Made by a program: the position numbers and the translations under genes. Under the pieces are notes generated by a model. It had not been told where the DNA came from and did no database searches. It saw only the letters and a list, made by a program, of their open reading frames with translations. This document shows positions 8,408 through 19,027 of a DNA stretch of 64,000 nt, one piece after another. The first letter of the stretch is position 1. Every line of letters begins with the position of its first letter. Origin of the DNA: Pseudomonadota bacterium (GTDB lineage: Bacteria > Pseudomonadota > Alphaproteobacteria > Dongiales > Dongiaceae); contig JACPDN010000010.1 in NCBI GenBank assembly GCA_016183985.1, positions 62,001-126,000 of the forward strand, given 5' to 3'.

Positions 8408-9511
8408 ATGAGTGAGAGTGGTCAGGATCTTGGGGCTATGCAGGCGAAATGGCTGAATGCCGTCGCCGCCAGCGCCAGCATCGAAACGCTGGAGCAGGTG
8501 CGCGTCGACGCGCTCGGCAAGAAGGGCGAGATCTCGGGATTGATGAAGACCCTGGGCGCGATGGACCCGGATGCGCGCAAGGAGTTCGGCGCCAAGATCA
8601 ACGTCGTGAAGGATGAGGTCACCGCCGCCATCGAGGCGAAGAAGACCAATCTCGCCGACGCGGCCTTGAATGCCAAGCTCGCGCGCGAGACGCTCGACCT
8701 CACCTTGCCGGCGCGCCCCGAATATGAAGGCCGCATCCACCCGATCAGCCAGACCATCGACGAGATCATCGCCATCTTCGGCGAGATGGGCTTCTCGGTC
8801 GCGGAAGGGCCGGATATCGAGGACGATTTCCACAACTTCACCGCGCTCAACATCCCGGCCGATCATCCGGCGCGCCAGATGCAGGACACGTTCTATCTGC
8901 CGCAGAAGGCCGATGGCAGCCAGATGGTTTTGCGCACGCATACCTCGCCGGTGCAGATCCGCACCATGCTGAAGGGCGATTTGCCGATCCGCGTCATCTG
9001 CCCGGGCCGCACCTACCGCGTGGACAGCGACATGACGCATTCGCCGATGTTCCACCAGGTCGAAGGCCTGGTGATCGACACGCATACCAATATGGGCCAC
9101 CTCAAAGGCTGCCTGCAGGATTTCGTGCGCGCCTTCTTCGGCATCGACAACCTGCCGGTCCGGTTCCGCCCCAGCTATTTCCCCTTCACCGAACCCTCGG
9201 CGGAAGTCGATATCGGCTGTGACCGGTCGGGTGGCGAGCTGAAGCTCGGCGGCGACAAGGATGGCAATGCCAAGCATTGGCTCGAGATCCTGGGTTCCGG
9301 CATGGTGCACCCGAATGTGCTGAAGAATTGCGGCATCGATCCCGCGAAATACCAGGGCTTTGCCTTCGGCATGGGGATCGAGCGCATCGCCATGCTGAAA
9401 TACGGCATTCCCGATTTGCGCACTTTCTACGAAACCGACCTGCGCTGGCTCAGGCATTACGGTTTCGTGCCCCTCGATATCCCCACAGCTGTGGGAGGAT
9501 TGACACGATGA
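8408..9511 (+). CDS. pheS: Phenylalanine-tRNA ligase alpha subunit
   Basis: Catalytic subunit of the alpha2beta2 class II synthetase that charges tRNA-Phe. 367 aa from ATG 8408 (an upstream ATG at 8354 lies in the terminator and is rejected). An N-terminal coiled coil (about 20-90) is followed by class II motifs, including [20 protein letters not shown] (motif 2 region) and [22 protein letters not shown] (motif 3). The stop overlaps pheT by four bases. Confidence 0.97.
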   Translation: MSESGQDLGAMQAKWLNAVAASASIETLEQVRVDALGKKGEISGLMKTLGAMDPDARKEFGAKINVVKDEVTAAIEAKKTNLADAALNAKLARETLDLTLPARPEYEGRIHPISQTIDEIIAIFGEMGFSVAEGPDIEDDFHNFTALNIPADHPARQMQDTFYLPQKADGSQMVLRTHTSPVQIRTMLKGDLPIRVICPGRTYRVDSDMTHSPMFHQVEGLVIDTHTNMGHLKGCLQDFVRAFFGIDNLPVRFRPSYFPFTEPSAEVDIGCDRSGGELKLGGDKDGNAKHWLEILGSGMVHPNVLKNCGIDPAKYQGFAFGMGIERIAMLKYGIPDLRTFYETDLRWLRHYGFVPLDIPTAVGGLTR

Positions 9512-11901
9512 AATTCACGCTCTCCTGGTTGAAGACGCATCTCGAAACCGATGCGGATCTCGCCACCATCACCAAGAAGCTCACCGATCTCGGCCTCGAG
9601 GTCGAAGGCGTCGAGGACAAGGCTGAAAGCCTGAAGCCCTTCGTCGTCGGCTATGTGGTCGAAGCCAAGCAGCACCCGAATGCCGACCGCCTGCGGGTGT
9701 GCCAGGTCGATACTGGCAAGGGCGTGTTGCAGGTGGTCTGTGGTGCGCCGAATGCGCGGGCCGGACTCAAAGGCGTCTTTGCGCCCGTCGGCACGCATGT
9801 GCCCGGCACCGGGCTTGATCTCAAAGCCGGCAACATTCGCGGCGAAGCCTCGAACGGCATGCTGTGCTCAGCCCGCGAATTGGGTTTGGGCCAGGATCAT
9901 GACGGCATCATCGAGCTACCGGACGACGCGCCGGTGGGTGCAAGCTTCGTCGAATACAGGAAGCTCAACGACCCGGTGATCGAGATCAAGATCACACCGG
10001 ATCGCGCCGATTGCCTTGGCGTCTTCGGTGTCGCGCGCGATCTGGCCTCAGCGGGCTTGGGCAAGCTGAAGCCCATCGCCGAGAAGCAGGTCAAGGGCAC
10101 ATTCCAGAGCCCGATCCAGTGGAAGATCGATGAGAGCGCCAAAGCCTTGGTGCCCTATACCGCCGGCCGCTATTTCAAGGGCGTCAAGAACGGCCCCTCA
10201 CCCCAATGGCTGCAGGACCGGTTAACCGCCATCGGCCTGCGCCCGATCTCGGCGCTGGTCGACATCACCAATTTCGTGACCTTCGATCTCTGCCGGCCCT
10301 TGCACGTTTTCGACGCCGACAAGGTGAAGGGCGATGTGGTCATGCGTTCCGCCAAAGAAGGCGAGACGATCCTGGCGCTCGACGGCAAGACCTACGATCT
10401 CGAGCCCGGCATGGTCGTGATCGCGGATGATCAGGGGCCTGAAGCGATCGGCGGCATCATGGGCGGCGAAGTTTCCGGTTGTTCCGAGACCACGACCAAT
10501 GTCTTCGTCGAGGCCGCTTTGTTCGACACGACCGTGACGGCGAAGACCGGCCGCAAGCTCGGCATCCTCTCCGACGCGCGCTATCGCAACGAACGCGGGC
10601 TCGACCCGCAATCGGAGCTGTGGGGCATGGATGTGGCGACGCGCCTCATCCTGGAGATCTGCGGCGGCGAGCCCTCCGAGATCACCAGCGCCGGCGCCTT
10701 GCCGAGCGGCACCCGCGAACTCACCTTCCGCCCGGCCCGCGTCTTGGCTTTGGGTGGTGTCGAGGTGGCGCCGGCGAAGCAGAAACAGATTCTGGTCGAC
10801 CTTGGCTTCAAGGTCATCGAGACGAGTGCCGAGAGCTGGAGCGTCACGACCCCGAGCTTCCGCGCCGATGTCGAAGGCGAGGCGGACCTGGTCGAGGAAG
10901 TCATGCGCGTGCATGGCTTCGATCATATTCCTGCCACCTCAATGCCGCGCGCCGGCGCGATGCCGCCGGTCGCCGTCACCTTGGGGCAGAAACGCGTACA
11001 GCAGACCAAAAGGTTGCTCGCCGTGCGCGGCCTCAACGAGACGGTGACCTTCAGCTTCATGCCGAGCGGTGTGGCGGCGATGTTCACGGGCAATAACGCC
11101 CTCGTGCCGCTCGCCAACCCGATCAGTGCGGACCTTGACGTGATGCGCCCCTCCATCCTCGGCAATCTGCTGATGGCGGCGGAACGGAATGCGGCGCGTG
11201 GCTTCTCCGATATCGCCCTGTTCGAGGTCGGCCCTACCTATCTCGGCGAAACCGCGAAGGATCAGATCCTCAGCGCCACGGGCCTGCGCGTCGGCAACAC
11301 GCCGCGGCATTGGCAGGTGAAGCAGCGGCCCTTGGACGCCTATGACGCCAAGGCCGATGCCTTTGCGCTCCTCTCCGCCTTCGGCGTGCCGGTCGAGAAC
11401 CTGCAGCTCGAAGCGGCGGCACCCGCCCATTACCATCCCGGCCAGTCGGCCGTTCTGCGCCTCGGCCCCACCATCCTCGGCCAGTTCGGCACCATCCACC
11501 CGAAGGTGGCCCAGGCCCTCGGCGTGAAGGGGGCCGCCGTCGGCTTCGAGGTGTTCCTCGAACGCCTGCCGGCACCCCGCTCGAAGGGCACCGCGCGGCC
11601 GATGCTCAACGCCTCGGCCCTACAGCCCTTGGAGCGCGACTTCGCCTTCATCGTCGATGCAAGCGTCGCCGCCGAGAAGCTGGTCAAAGCCGCCAAGGGC
11701 GCCGACAAGGCGCTCATCACCGAGGTGAAGCTGTTCGACCTTTTCCAAGGCGGCAGCTTGCCCGATGGCAAGAAGTCGCTCGCTCTGTCGGTAACGCTGC
11801 AACCGCGCGACAAGACATTGACGGATGCCGAGATCGAGGCCCTGTCTGCCAAGGTCGTGGCAGCGGTGAACAAGGCGACCGGCGGCGAGCTTCGGAAGTA
11901 A
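9508..11901 (+). CDS. pheT: Phenylalanine-tRNA ligase beta subunit
   Basis: 797 aa, full length for the bacterial subunit. The N-terminal tRNA-binding domain (about residues 40-150) contains [21 protein letters not shown]3/B4 editing domain follows, then B5, the catalytic-like core and the C-terminal anticodon-binding FDX-ACB domain, which starts near [12 protein letters not shown]. The ATG at 9508 overlaps the pheS stop (ATGA), giving coupled translation of the two subunits. Confidence 0.97.
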   Translation: MKFTLSWLKTHLETDADLATITKKLTDLGLEVEGVEDKAESLKPFVVGYVVEAKQHPNADRLRVCQVDTGKGVLQVVCGAPNARAGLKGVFAPVGTHVPGTGLDLKAGNIRGEASNGMLCSARELGLGQDHDGIIELPDDAPVGASFVEYRKLNDPVIEIKITPDRADCLGVFGVARDLASAGLGKLKPIAEKQVKGTFQSPIQWKIDESAKALVPYTAGRYFKGVKNGPSPQWLQDRLTAIGLRPISALVDITNFVTFDLCRPLHVFDADKVKGDVVMRSAKEGETILALDGKTYDLEPGMVVIADDQGPEAIGGIMGGEVSGCSETTTNVFVEAALFDTTVTAKTGRKLGILSDARYRNERGLDPQSELWGMDVATRLILEICGGEPSEITSAGALPSGTRELTFRPARVLALGGVEVAPAKQKQILVDLGFKVIETSAESWSVTTPSFRADVEGEADLVEEVMRVHGFDHIPATSMPRAGAMPPVAVTLGQKRVQQTKRLLAVRGLNETVTFSFMPSGVAAMFTGNNALVPLANPISADLDVMRPSILGNLLMAAERNAARGFSDIALFEVGPTYLGETAKDQILSATGLRVGNTPRHWQVKQRPLDAYDAKADAFALLSAFGVPVENLQLEAAAPAHYHPGQSAVLRLGPTILGQFGTIHPKVAQALGVKGAAVGFEVFLERLPAPRSKGTARPMLNASALQPLERDFAFIVDASVAAEKLVKAAKGADKALITEVKLFDLFQGGSLPDGKKSLALSVTLQPRDKTLTDAEIEALSAKVVAAVNKATGGELRK

Positions 11902-11917
11902 GCTGCTCATACGCGTT

Positions 11918-12008
11918 CGTCATCCCCGGGCTTGGCCTGGGGATCCACGACTTGCCTTCTTCATATCGGATGGTAACTCGTGGATGGCCGGGCCAAGCCC
12001 GGCCATGA
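11918..12008. repeat. Paired-palindrome intergenic repeat (family A, full copy)
   Basis: CGTCATCCCCGGGCTTGGCCTGGGGATCCACGA, then a 28-base linker, then ACTCGTGGATGGCCGGGCCAAGCCCGGCCATGA. Two small palindromes face each other across the linker, and the inner ends ATCCACGA/TCGTGGAT are themselves complementary. Confidence 0.75.
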
Positions 12009-12043
12009 AGGTGCGCGTGAAATGCGGCGAGACCCGTCGCTTA

Positions 12044-12168
12044 CCCCCTCTCCCCCACCCTCCCCCACGTTGGGGGGAGGGAGTCCGACCGAGTTCGCTG
12101 CGCCGATGGCGTTCAAGCTGGCTAAAGTCCCCTCCCCCCAACGTGGGGGAGGGTTAGGGAGAGGGGGC
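12044..12168. repeat. Long inverted repeat (family B)
   Basis: Arms of C-rich CCCTCTCCCCCACCCTCCCCC type and the matching GGGGGAGGGTTAGGGAGAGGGGG flank a core with CCGACCGAGTTCGCTGC. Within the left half CCCCCAC-GTT-GGGGGGAGGG folds on itself, and the same occurs on the right. The second copy is at 14718-14838. Together with the neighbouring family A copy it fills the pheT-htpG gap. Confidence 0.75.
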
Positions 12169-12241
12169 TCTTGATTCTCCCTCCGACTCGCCGCATATGA
12201 GCGGCCAAAGGGACAATTCAGTCAGGAGTAGACCAGTCATC

Positions 12242-14110
12242 ATGACGCTGGAACGCCATGGTTTTCAGGCCGAGGTTTCGCGCCTTCTGCATATCGTCGC
12301 GCATTCGCTTTACAGCGACAAATCGGTTTTCCTGCGCGAGCTTATCTCTAACGCCTCGGATGCCTGCGACAAGCTGCGCTATCTGGCGCTGACGCAAGCT
12401 GAGTTGCTGGAGGGTGGCGGCGACCTGGCGGTGACGCTGACGGTCGACAAGGCGAATAAGACCCTGACCATCGCCGATAACGGTATCGGCATGAACAAGG
12501 ACGATCTCATCAGCCATCTCGGCACCATCGCGCGGTCAGGCTCGGCGAAGTTCGCGGAGGAATTGGCGGGGGCGAAGACGCAGGAGCAGAAGGTCAGCCT
12601 CATCGGCCAGTTCGGCGTCGGCTTCTATTCGGCCTTCATGGTAGCAGACAAGGTCGAGGTGATCTCAAGGAAGGCCGGCGAGACACAGGGCTGGCGCTGG
12701 GTGTCGGACGGAACCGGCGAGTTCACGGTGGAGGCAGTCGAGAAGCCAACGCGCGGCACCGACATCATCCTGCATCTCAAAAAAGAGGAAGGCGAGTGGC
12801 TGGAGGCGGCGCGCCTGGAGCATGTCATCGCCAAGCATTCCGAGCATGTGGCGCTGCCGATCCATTTGAAGGACGGCGCGGAGGAACGCCACGTCAACCA
12901 GCAGGCGGCCCTTTGGACCAAATCGAAGTCCGAGATCACGGATGACCAGTATCGGGATTTCTACCGCCACATCGCCCATGCCTGGGACGAGCCCTGGGCC
13001 ACGATCCATTTCAAGGCCGAAGGCAAGATCGACTATATGGCGCTGCTGTTCATCCCCAGCCAGCGGCCGATCGATCTCTTCAACCCGGAACGCAGGCAGT
13101 CGCTGAAGCTTTACGCCAAGCGCATCTTCATCACCGATCAGTCGGATGAAATCCTGCCCGGCTGGCTGCGCTTCGTGAAGGGCCTGGTGGATTCCGAGGA
13201 TCTGCAGCTCAACATCAGCCGCGAGATGCTGCAGGCAAGCCCAGTCATTGCCAAGATTCGCGCGGCACTCGTGAAGCGCATCCTGTCCGACCTTAACAAG
13301 AAGGCCAATGACGACGACAAGGCCTCTTATGAGGGCTTCTGGGACAATTTTGGCCCGGTGCTGAAGGAAGGCCTTTACGAGGATGTCACCCAGCGTGACG
13401 AGATCCTGAAGCTGGCGCGTTTTCGCACGACCGGTAGCGATGGCTGGGTGAGCCTCACCGACTATGCCAGCCGCATGAAGGAAGGACAGAAGGCCATTTA
13501 TTACATAACCGGCGACAGCCTCGACACGGTGGCGCGCTCGGCCCAGCTCGAAGGCTTCAAGGCCAAGGGCATCGAGGTCTTGCTGCTGACCGACCCCATC
13601 GACGAGTTCTGGATTCCGGCGGTCGAGAAATTCGGCGAGGCGGAGTTCCGCTCGGTGACGCGCAGCGGTTCGGACCTCGATACCGTGAAGGCGCCGGAAG
13701 GCGAAAAGGAAGACGAGAAGAAACCGGTCGCCGAGAATGTCGACGCACTGATCTCGTTCCTCAAAGTGACGCTCAAGGACAATGTGAAGGATGTGCGCCT
13801 CTCCGAGCGCCTGACCGACAGCGCCTGCTGTCTGGTGGCGGATTCGGGCGATATGGACATGCATCTGGAGCGCCTGCTGCGGCAGCACAAGCGCCTGGAA
13901 GCAAGCCTGCCGCGCGTCCTGGAGATCAACGGCCGCCACCCGCTGGTCGCCGCCATGACCAAGCAGGCCAGCAAGGAAGGCGATTGGCATGAACTCGCTG
14001 AAGCCGCCTGGCTGCTGCTCGACCAGGCGAAGATCCAGGACGGCGAACCGCCGGCGGATCCGGCGCTCTTCGTGAAGCGGCTGAATGCGCTGCTGGCGAA
14101 GGCGATTTGA
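12242..14110 (+). CDS. htpG: Molecular chaperone HtpG (Hsp90)
   Basis: 622 aa ATP-dependent dimeric chaperone. The N-terminal GHKL ATPase domain shows LRELISNASDACDKLR, ADNGIGM and GQFGVGFYSAFMVAD. The middle domain includes SRQ-like LNISREMLQ and the C-terminal dimerisation region runs to the end. ATG 12242 is chosen because CAGGAG lies upstream and the family usually starts just before ERHGFQAEV; a further ATG at 12197 would add 15 unrelated residues. Flanked on both sides by palindromic repeats, so it is likely monocistronic. Confidence 0.96.
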   Translation: MTLERHGFQAEVSRLLHIVAHSLYSDKSVFLRELISNASDACDKLRYLALTQAELLEGGGDLAVTLTVDKANKTLTIADNGIGMNKDDLISHLGTIARSGSAKFAEELAGAKTQEQKVSLIGQFGVGFYSAFMVADKVEVISRKAGETQGWRWVSDGTGEFTVEAVEKPTRGTDIILHLKKEEGEWLEAARLEHVIAKHSEHVALPIHLKDGAEERHVNQQAALWTKSKSEITDDQYRDFYRHIAHAWDEPWATIHFKAEGKIDYMALLFIPSQRPIDLFNPERRQSLKLYAKRIFITDQSDEILPGWLRFVKGLVDSEDLQLNISREMLQASPVIAKIRAALVKRILSDLNKKANDDDKASYEGFWDNFGPVLKEGLYEDVTQRDEILKLARFRTTGSDGWVSLTDYASRMKEGQKAIYYITGDSLDTVARSAQLEGFKAKGIEVLLLTDPIDEFWIPAVEKFGEAEFRSVTRSGSDLDTVKAPEGEKEDEKKPVAENVDALISFLKVTLKDNVKDVRLSERLTDSACCLVADSGDMDMHLERLLRQHKRLEASLPRVLEINGRHPLVAAMTKQASKEGDWHELAEAAWLLLDQAKIQDGEPPADPALFVKRLNALLAKAI

Positions 14111-14135
14111 TTTGAGGCCATCTCACCATCCCTTT

Positions 14136-14214
14136 CGTCATGCCCGGGCTTGACCCGGGCATCCAGTCCATCAAGGCTAGCCGTGGATCCCCGGGCCTTC
14201 GCCCGGGGATGACG
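14136..14214. repeat. Paired-palindrome intergenic repeat (family A, full copy)
   Basis: CGTCATGCCCGGGCTTGACCCGGGCATCCA and, 15 bases on, CGTGGATCCCCGGGCCTTCGCCCGGGGATGACG. It is the most canonical copy in the window and fills the whole gap between htpG and the GNAT gene. Confidence 0.8.
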
Positions 14215-14222
14215 AGGAAAAT

Positions 14223-14696
14223 GTGTCCATGACCGACCTCAACTTCCGCCGCGCCACGCGCGCCGATCTCGAGGCCATCGTCGACATGCTGGTCGACGAC
14301 ATGATCGGCAGGAGCCGCGAGGACGGATCGCGGCCGTTGAATGCGAAATACCTCGCGGCCTTCGACGCGATCTCACGCGACGAGAACCAGTTCCTGCTGG
14401 TGGTCGAGGACGCGGGCGAGATCGTCGGCTCGCTGCAGCTCTCCTTCATTCCCGGCATCGCGCGGCTTGGCATGTGGCGCGGGCAGATCGAGGGCGTGCG
14501 GATCAAATCATCGAAGCGCGGCAGCGGATTGGGCCACCAGATGTTCGACTGGGCGATTGCGCAATGTCGCGACAAGGGCTGCGCGCTGGTGCAGCTGGCG
14601 ATGGACAAGACGCGCACCGACACCCTGCGCTTCTATGAATCGCTGGGCTTCAAGGCGAGCCATGAAGGCATGAAGCTGGATCTGACAGCGAAGTAG
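14223..14696 (+). CDS. GNAT-family N-acetyltransferase
   Basis: 157 aa, one GNAT domain. The acetyl-CoA pyrophosphate loop is IKSSKRGSGLGHQMFDWAI (a variant of Q/RxxGxG/A) and the C-terminal FYESLGFKASHEGMKL is typical of the fold. Start GTG 14223 has GAGG five bases upstream; ATG 14229 is an alternative. The acceptor is unknown. The gene is a lone cistron between two repeat elements. Confidence 0.87.
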   Translation: MSMTDLNFRRATRADLEAIVDMLVDDMIGRSREDGSRPLNAKYLAAFDAISRDENQFLLVVEDAGEIVGSLQLSFIPGIARLGMWRGQIEGVRIKSSKRGSGLGHQMFDWAIAQCRDKGCALVQLAMDKTRTDTLRFYESLGFKASHEGMKLDLTAK

Positions 14697-14717
14697 TTGG
14701 GCAAGAGCCGTCACTTG

Positions 14718-14838
14718 CGCCCCTCCACCCTAACCCTCCCCCTGAAGGGAGAGGGGACTTTACCGAGTTTGCTGCAATGTCGTTGCGACCCTCGCTCCAA
14801 TTCCCTCTCCCTTCAGGGGGAGGGTTAGGGTGGGGGCG
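14718..14838. repeat. Long inverted repeat (family B)
   Basis: CGCCCCTCCACCCTAACCCTCCCCCTGAAGGGAGAGGGGACTTTACCGAGTTTGCTGC... and the inverted arm CCCTCTCCCTTCAGGGGGAGGG ending GGTGGGGGCG. The core ACCGAGTTTGCTGC matches the copy at 12044-12168. It separates the convergent GNAT and ornithine-cyclodeaminase-family genes. Confidence 0.75.
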
Positions 14839-14840
14839 TT

Positions 14841-15788
14841 TCAGACCCGGTCCATCAGCAGGCGTGCCGCGGCGAGGTCTTCGATCGCGGTGCCGACGGA
14901 TTTGAAGAGCGTGATCTCGTCATCGGACTTGCGGCCCGGATGTCTGCCGCGGGCGAGGTCGAAGAGATCGGCGGCGATGCGGGCTTCGGTGAGGGCGCCG
15001 GATTTGATCGCCTGGACGATGTCGCCGGCTTCTTTCAGGGCGCCTTCGCGCGTGTCGACGAAGACCGTCGCGCGCTTCACCGCCTCGTCATCGCTTTCGC
15101 GCATGTCGGGGAGGAAGGCGCCGACGAGGTCGAGATGCGCGCCGGGTTTGAGCCATGCACCCTTCACCAGCGGCTCCCGCGAGAGGGTGCCGGTGCTGAT
15201 GATATCGGCGCCACGCACGGCGGCTTCGAGATCCTTCACGGCTTCGACCGCGATCCCGGCCTTGGCCAGCTCGGCAACGGCGGCTTCCGCTTTGGCAAAA
15301 TCGCGCGCCCAGAGGAGCGATTTGGTGATCGGGCGCACCGCACGATGGGCTTCGATGAGCGGCCGCGACAGTGCGCCGGCGCCGACCATGAGGTGCACGG
15401 CGGCATCTTTCCGCGCCGCGTAGGATGCCGCGAGCGCCGAAGCGGCCGCCGTGCGGCGCACGGTCAGGCATTTGCCGTCCATCAGCGCCTTGGGCGCGCC
15501 GGTGAGGCCGTCCAAGAGCAGATAGATGCCCTGGACCGCCGGCAAATTGCGCCCGCCATTTCCCGGCGTGATGGTGACGATCTTGATACCGACCGACTTC
15601 CCGGCGTCCCAGGCGGGCATCAGGAGCAGCGTCTGGTCCTCCTCACCCGGCACGGGGATGCCGTGATGGTGCCGCACGGGTACGGTCCAGTCGCCGGCGA
15701 AGGCGTCGTTAAGGGCGCCGACCAGGCTCTTATAGTCGAGTTTCCGGTCGATGATTTCGGGGCTGAGATAGGGGATTTGCTCGGTCAT
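14841..15788 (-). CDS. Ornithine cyclodeaminase / mu-crystallin family protein
   Basis: 315 aa NAD(P)-dependent enzyme. Family features: KIVTITPGNGGRNLPAVQGIYLL, the substrate-side LTVRRTAAASALAASYAA, a Rossmann-like MVGAGALSRPLIEAH, ADIISTGT, and the closing DEITLFKSVGTAIEDLAAA. Members act as ornithine cyclodeaminase, alanine dehydrogenase or ketimine reductases; the substrate cannot be told apart here. ATG 15788 is used; 13 codons upstream another start exists but adds atypical residues. Confidence 0.88.
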   Translation of the reverse strand: MTEQIPYLSPEIIDRKLDYKSLVGALNDAFAGDWTVPVRHHHGIPVPGEEDQTLLLMPAWDAGKSVGIKIVTITPGNGGRNLPAVQGIYLLLDGLTGAPKALMDGKCLTVRRTAAASALAASYAARKDAAVHLMVGAGALSRPLIEAHRAVRPITKSLLWARDFAKAEAAVAELAKAGIAVEAVKDLEAAVRGADIISTGTLSREPLVKGAWLKPGAHLDLVGAFLPDMRESDDEAVKRATVFVDTREGALKEAGDIVQAIKSGALTEARIAADLFDLARGRHPGRKSDDEITLFKSVGTAIEDLAAARLLMDRV

Positions 15789-16003
15789 GATGGCGGGCAC
15801 ATTAACGATGCCGTGATGGCCCTGCAATCGTCCGATATTTCAGTTTTACTTCAATGAGATGATGACATTTGCGCTGGCGCCCGGAATTGGGTACACCCAG
15901 GCTGCTGGACCGTGCTATCCTTTGTTCATGAATCGAGCCGCGTTGAGTAATGCCTTGCCGATCGCGCGCCATGGTCCAAAGACATTAAGGACCGGAATCC
16001 GCC

Positions 16004-17476
16004 TTGGCTAAGAAGCTCTTCATCAAGACCTATGGCTGCCAGATGAACGTCTATGACTCGGCCCGCATGGCCGACGTCTTGGCGCCTTTGGGCTATGGCC
16101 CGACCAATGACCCGACTGAGGCTGACATGGTCATCCTCAACACCTGCCATATCCGCGAGAAGGCCTCGGAAAAGACCTTCAGCGAGATCGGGCGCCTGCG
16201 CGTCGAGCAGGCACGCCGGCAGGGGGAGGGCGAGGACATGATCATCGCCGTCGCGGGCTGCGTGGCGCAAGCCGAGGGCGAAGAGATCATGCGCCGCATG
16301 CCCGAGATCGACATCGTGCTGGGGCCGCAGACTTATCATCGCCTGCCGGAGATGGTGGCGCGTGCGACACGTGCGCGCGACCAGCGCCGCGGATCCAATT
16401 TCATCCGCAAGCATAAGGGTGCCGGAATCCTCGACACCGACTTCCCGGCTGAATCGAAATTCGATCATCTGCCGGACGAAACGGGATCGCAGGGTATTTC
16501 GGCTTTCCTCGCCATCCAGGAAGGCTGCGACAAGTTCTGCACCTTCTGTGTCGTTCCCTATACGCGCGGCGCCGAATTCTCGCGCCCCGTTTCGCAGATC
16601 GTCGCGGAGGCAAAGCGCCTGGCCGGTGCCGGTGCGCGCGAACTGACACTGCTGGGGCAGAATGTGAATGCCTATCACGGCGAGGGGCCGGATGGGCGCG
16701 CATGGAATCTGGCGCGGCTTTGTTGCCATCTCGCTGAGAAAGTGCCGCAGATCACGCGCCTCCGCTACACGACCTCACATCCCCGGGACATGGATGACGA
16801 CCTGATTGCAGCCCATCGCGATCTCCCCAGCCTGATGCCGTTCCTGCATCTCCCCGTGCAATCGGGCTCGGACCGGATCCTCGCCGAGATGAACCGGCAA
16901 CACACGGCCGATCACTACCGCCGCCTCATCGACAAGCTCAAAGCCGCGCGGCCGGATATCGCGCTATCGTCGGATTTCATCATCGGCTTCCCCGGCGAGA
17001 CCGATGCCGATTTCAAGGCGACGCTGCAGCTGATCGAAGACATCACTTTCGCGCAAAGCTTCTCGTTCAACTACAGCCCGCGCCCGGGAACACCGGCTGC
17101 GGTGATGGCGGCGCAGGTGCCGCAGGATGTGATGAACGCGCGTCTCCAGGAAGCTCAGGCGCTGCTGGAAAAGCAACTCGTCGATTTCAACCGCGCGACC
17201 TTGGGGAAGACCATCCCCGTGCTGCTGGAGCGGCAGGGTCGCGACAAGGGCCAGCTGGTCGGCAAATCGCCTTATCTGCAGGCGGTTCATGTCGATGCGC
17301 CGGAACATCTCATCGGCACGGTGGTCGATGTCGATATCACCGATCTGGGGCATTACACCCTGGGCGGTCACCTGGCGGCGCAGGCCGCCTCTATCAACCT
17401 GGCGGTCAAGGCCGCCTCGGCCTACCCGGCGACGGGGAACGTCGCTGAGCTTCAACCGGAGAGAGCTATCGCGTGA
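16004..17476 (+). CDS. miaB: tRNA-2-methylthio-N6-isopentenyladenosine-37 methylthiotransferase
   Basis: Radical SAM enzyme adding the methylthio group to i6A37 of tRNAs. 490 aa. The N-terminal UPF0004 domain has Cys in [15 protein letters not shown] and VAGCVAQ (auxiliary cluster), then the radical SAM motif [16 protein letters not shown] and a C-terminal TRAM domain ending near TLGGHLAA. The frame starts with TTG at 16004, since no ATG or GTG precedes [10 protein letters not shown] closely. First gene of an operon continuing phoH-ybeY-corC-lnt. Confidence 0.96.
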   Translation: MAKKLFIKTYGCQMNVYDSARMADVLAPLGYGPTNDPTEADMVILNTCHIREKASEKTFSEIGRLRVEQARRQGEGEDMIIAVAGCVAQAEGEEIMRRMPEIDIVLGPQTYHRLPEMVARATRARDQRRGSNFIRKHKGAGILDTDFPAESKFDHLPDETGSQGISAFLAIQEGCDKFCTFCVVPYTRGAEFSRPVSQIVAEAKRLAGAGARELTLLGQNVNAYHGEGPDGRAWNLARLCCHLAEKVPQITRLRYTTSHPRDMDDDLIAAHRDLPSLMPFLHLPVQSGSDRILAEMNRQHTADHYRRLIDKLKAARPDIALSSDFIIGFPGETDADFKATLQLIEDITFAQSFSFNYSPRPGTPAAVMAAQVPQDVMNARLQEAQALLEKQLVDFNRATLGKTIPVLLERQGRDKGQLVGKSPYLQAVHVDAPEHLIGTVVDVDITDLGHYTLGGHLAAQAASINLAVKAASAYPATGNVAELQPERAIA

Positions 17477-18480
17477 GTGCCACCCCCCTCGCCCCGATCG
17501 CCGCGCCCATTCACCTGCAATTCGAAGACAACAGGCTGCTGCCGCAGCTCTTTGGCCAGCACGACCAGAACCTCGCTCGGATCGAGCAGGAACTGGGCGT
17601 CTCGATGGTTCCGCGCGGCAATCAGCTCGCCATTTCCGGCCCGGCAGAAGCTGTGGCTACCGCCAAGCAAGTCGTCACTGGGCTCTATCAGCGCTTGAAG
17701 CGCGGGTTGGAGGTCGATGCCGGCGAGGTCGATGCGGCCTTGCGCATGACGCGCGAGGATGACCGGCTGGAGCCCAATCTCTTCGAGGGTGGCAACGGCA
17801 AGGACGGCATGGCGATCCGCACGGCGCGGCGCCACATCACGCCGCGCTCGGCGATGCAGGCCAAATACATGCGCATGCTGCACGAGCATGAACTGGTCTT
17901 CGGGCTGGGGCCGGCGGGTACCGGCAAGACCTATCTTGCGGTTGCTGTCGCGGTGGCGATGCTGACCAAGGGTGCGGTCGACCGCATCATCCTGTCGCGA
18001 CCCGCGGTGGAAGCCGGCGAGAAGCTGGGCTTCCTGCCCGGCGACATGCGCGAGAAGGTCGATCCCTATCTGCGACCGCTCTATGACGCCTTGAACGACA
18101 TGCTGCCGGGCGACCAGGTGGTGAAGCGCATGACCTCGGGCGAGATCGAAGTGGCGCCCTTGGCCTTCATGCGTGGCCGCACCCTCGCCCATTCCTTCGT
18201 CATCCTCGACGAGGCGCAGAACACGACACCAATGCAGATGAAGATGTTTCTGACGCGTCTGGGGCAAGGGTCGCGCATGGCGATCACCGGCGATCTTTCT
18301 CAGATCGATCTTCCCAGCGGCACGAAATCCGGCCTCAAGGATGCGCTGGAAGCGGTCGAGGGCATCGACGGCTTGAGCGTCGCGCGCTTCTCGGAAGTGG
18401 ACGTTGTGCGTCATCCGCTGGTTGCCCGCATCGTCGGCGCCTATGACGCCCGTGACCGGAAAGCGGCCGGCAAAGGGTGA
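17473..18480 (+). CDS. ybeZ: PhoH-like ATPase (YbeZ type)
   Basis: 335 aa with an N-terminal KH-like segment (about 40-85) and a PhoH P-loop ATPase domain: Walker [33 protein letters not shown], and Walker [11 protein letters not shown]. It is presumed to work with YbeY in RNA maturation. GTG 17473 overlaps the miaB stop (GTGA), and its own stop overlaps ybeY the same way. Confidence 0.94.
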   Translation: MSATPLAPIAAPIHLQFEDNRLLPQLFGQHDQNLARIEQELGVSMVPRGNQLAISGPAEAVATAKQVVTGLYQRLKRGLEVDAGEVDAALRMTREDDRLEPNLFEGGNGKDGMAIRTARRHITPRSAMQAKYMRMLHEHELVFGLGPAGTGKTYLAVAVAVAMLTKGAVDRIILSRPAVEAGEKLGFLPGDMREKVDPYLRPLYDALNDMLPGDQVVKRMTSGEIEVAPLAFMRGRTLAHSFVILDEAQNTTPMQMKMFLTRLGQGSRMAITGDLSQIDLPSGTKSGLKDALEAVEGIDGLSVARFSEVDVVRHPLVARIVGAYDARDRKAAGKG

Positions 18481-19010
18481 CCCCAGCTGCGCCATCCCTG
18501 AAGATCGGCGTCATCATCGCGGACAAGGCCTGGGACAAGGCCTTGCCCGATGCCGCCAAAATCGCCCGCAAAGCAACCCGGCGGACGATCATGGCTGCCC
18601 TCTCCGCCCGGTCGCTAGGCGCCAAGCGCTTGAAGGAAGCGGGAAAATTCACCCTCGACGTCACCCTTGATAACGACCGAGGCATGCGCCATCTCAACCG
18701 GGACTATCGGGGCAAGGACAAGCCGACCAATGTTCTTTCCTTTGCGGCGCTCGATGCCGGGCTGCCGCCGAAGGGCGTTCCCGCGCACTATCCCTGGGCT
18801 TTGGGCGATGTCGTCCTGGCGCTGGGCGTGGTGAAGCGGGAGGCCAAGGAACAGGGGAAAGAGTTGGCGCAGCACTATTGCCACCTGATCGTCCATGGTG
18901 TGCTACATTTGCTGGGCTTCGATCACGAGAGGGATCGAGATGCCCGCGCCATGGAGAAACTGGAGCGGGAAATCCTGGCCGGTCTCGGCTGGCCCGATCC
19001 ATACGCATAA
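18477..19010 (+). CDS. ybeY: Endoribonuclease YbeY (16S rRNA maturation)
   Basis: 177 aa single-strand-specific metal-dependent endoribonuclease involved in 16S rRNA 3' processing and ribosome quality control. The zinc motif HGVLHLLGFDHERD (HxxxHxxxxxH) is intact, and NRDYRGKDKPTNVLSF is characteristic. GTG start at 18477 overlaps the ybeZ stop. The N-terminal 30 residues are longer than in the E. coli protein. Confidence 0.95.
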   Translation: MTPAAPSLKIGVIIADKAWDKALPDAAKIARKATRRTIMAALSARSLGAKRLKEAGKFTLDVTLDNDRGMRHLNRDYRGKDKPTNVLSFAALDAGLPPKGVPAHYPWALGDVVLALGVVKREAKEQGKELAQHYCHLIVHGVLHLLGFDHERDRDARAMEKLEREILAGLGWPDPYA

Positions 19011-19027
19011 ACGAGTTTGAGCAGGTT

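Noticed and set aside
12665-13990. 441-aa minus-strand ORF opposite htpG
   Set aside because: Antisense shadow of a clearly conserved Hsp90 gene.
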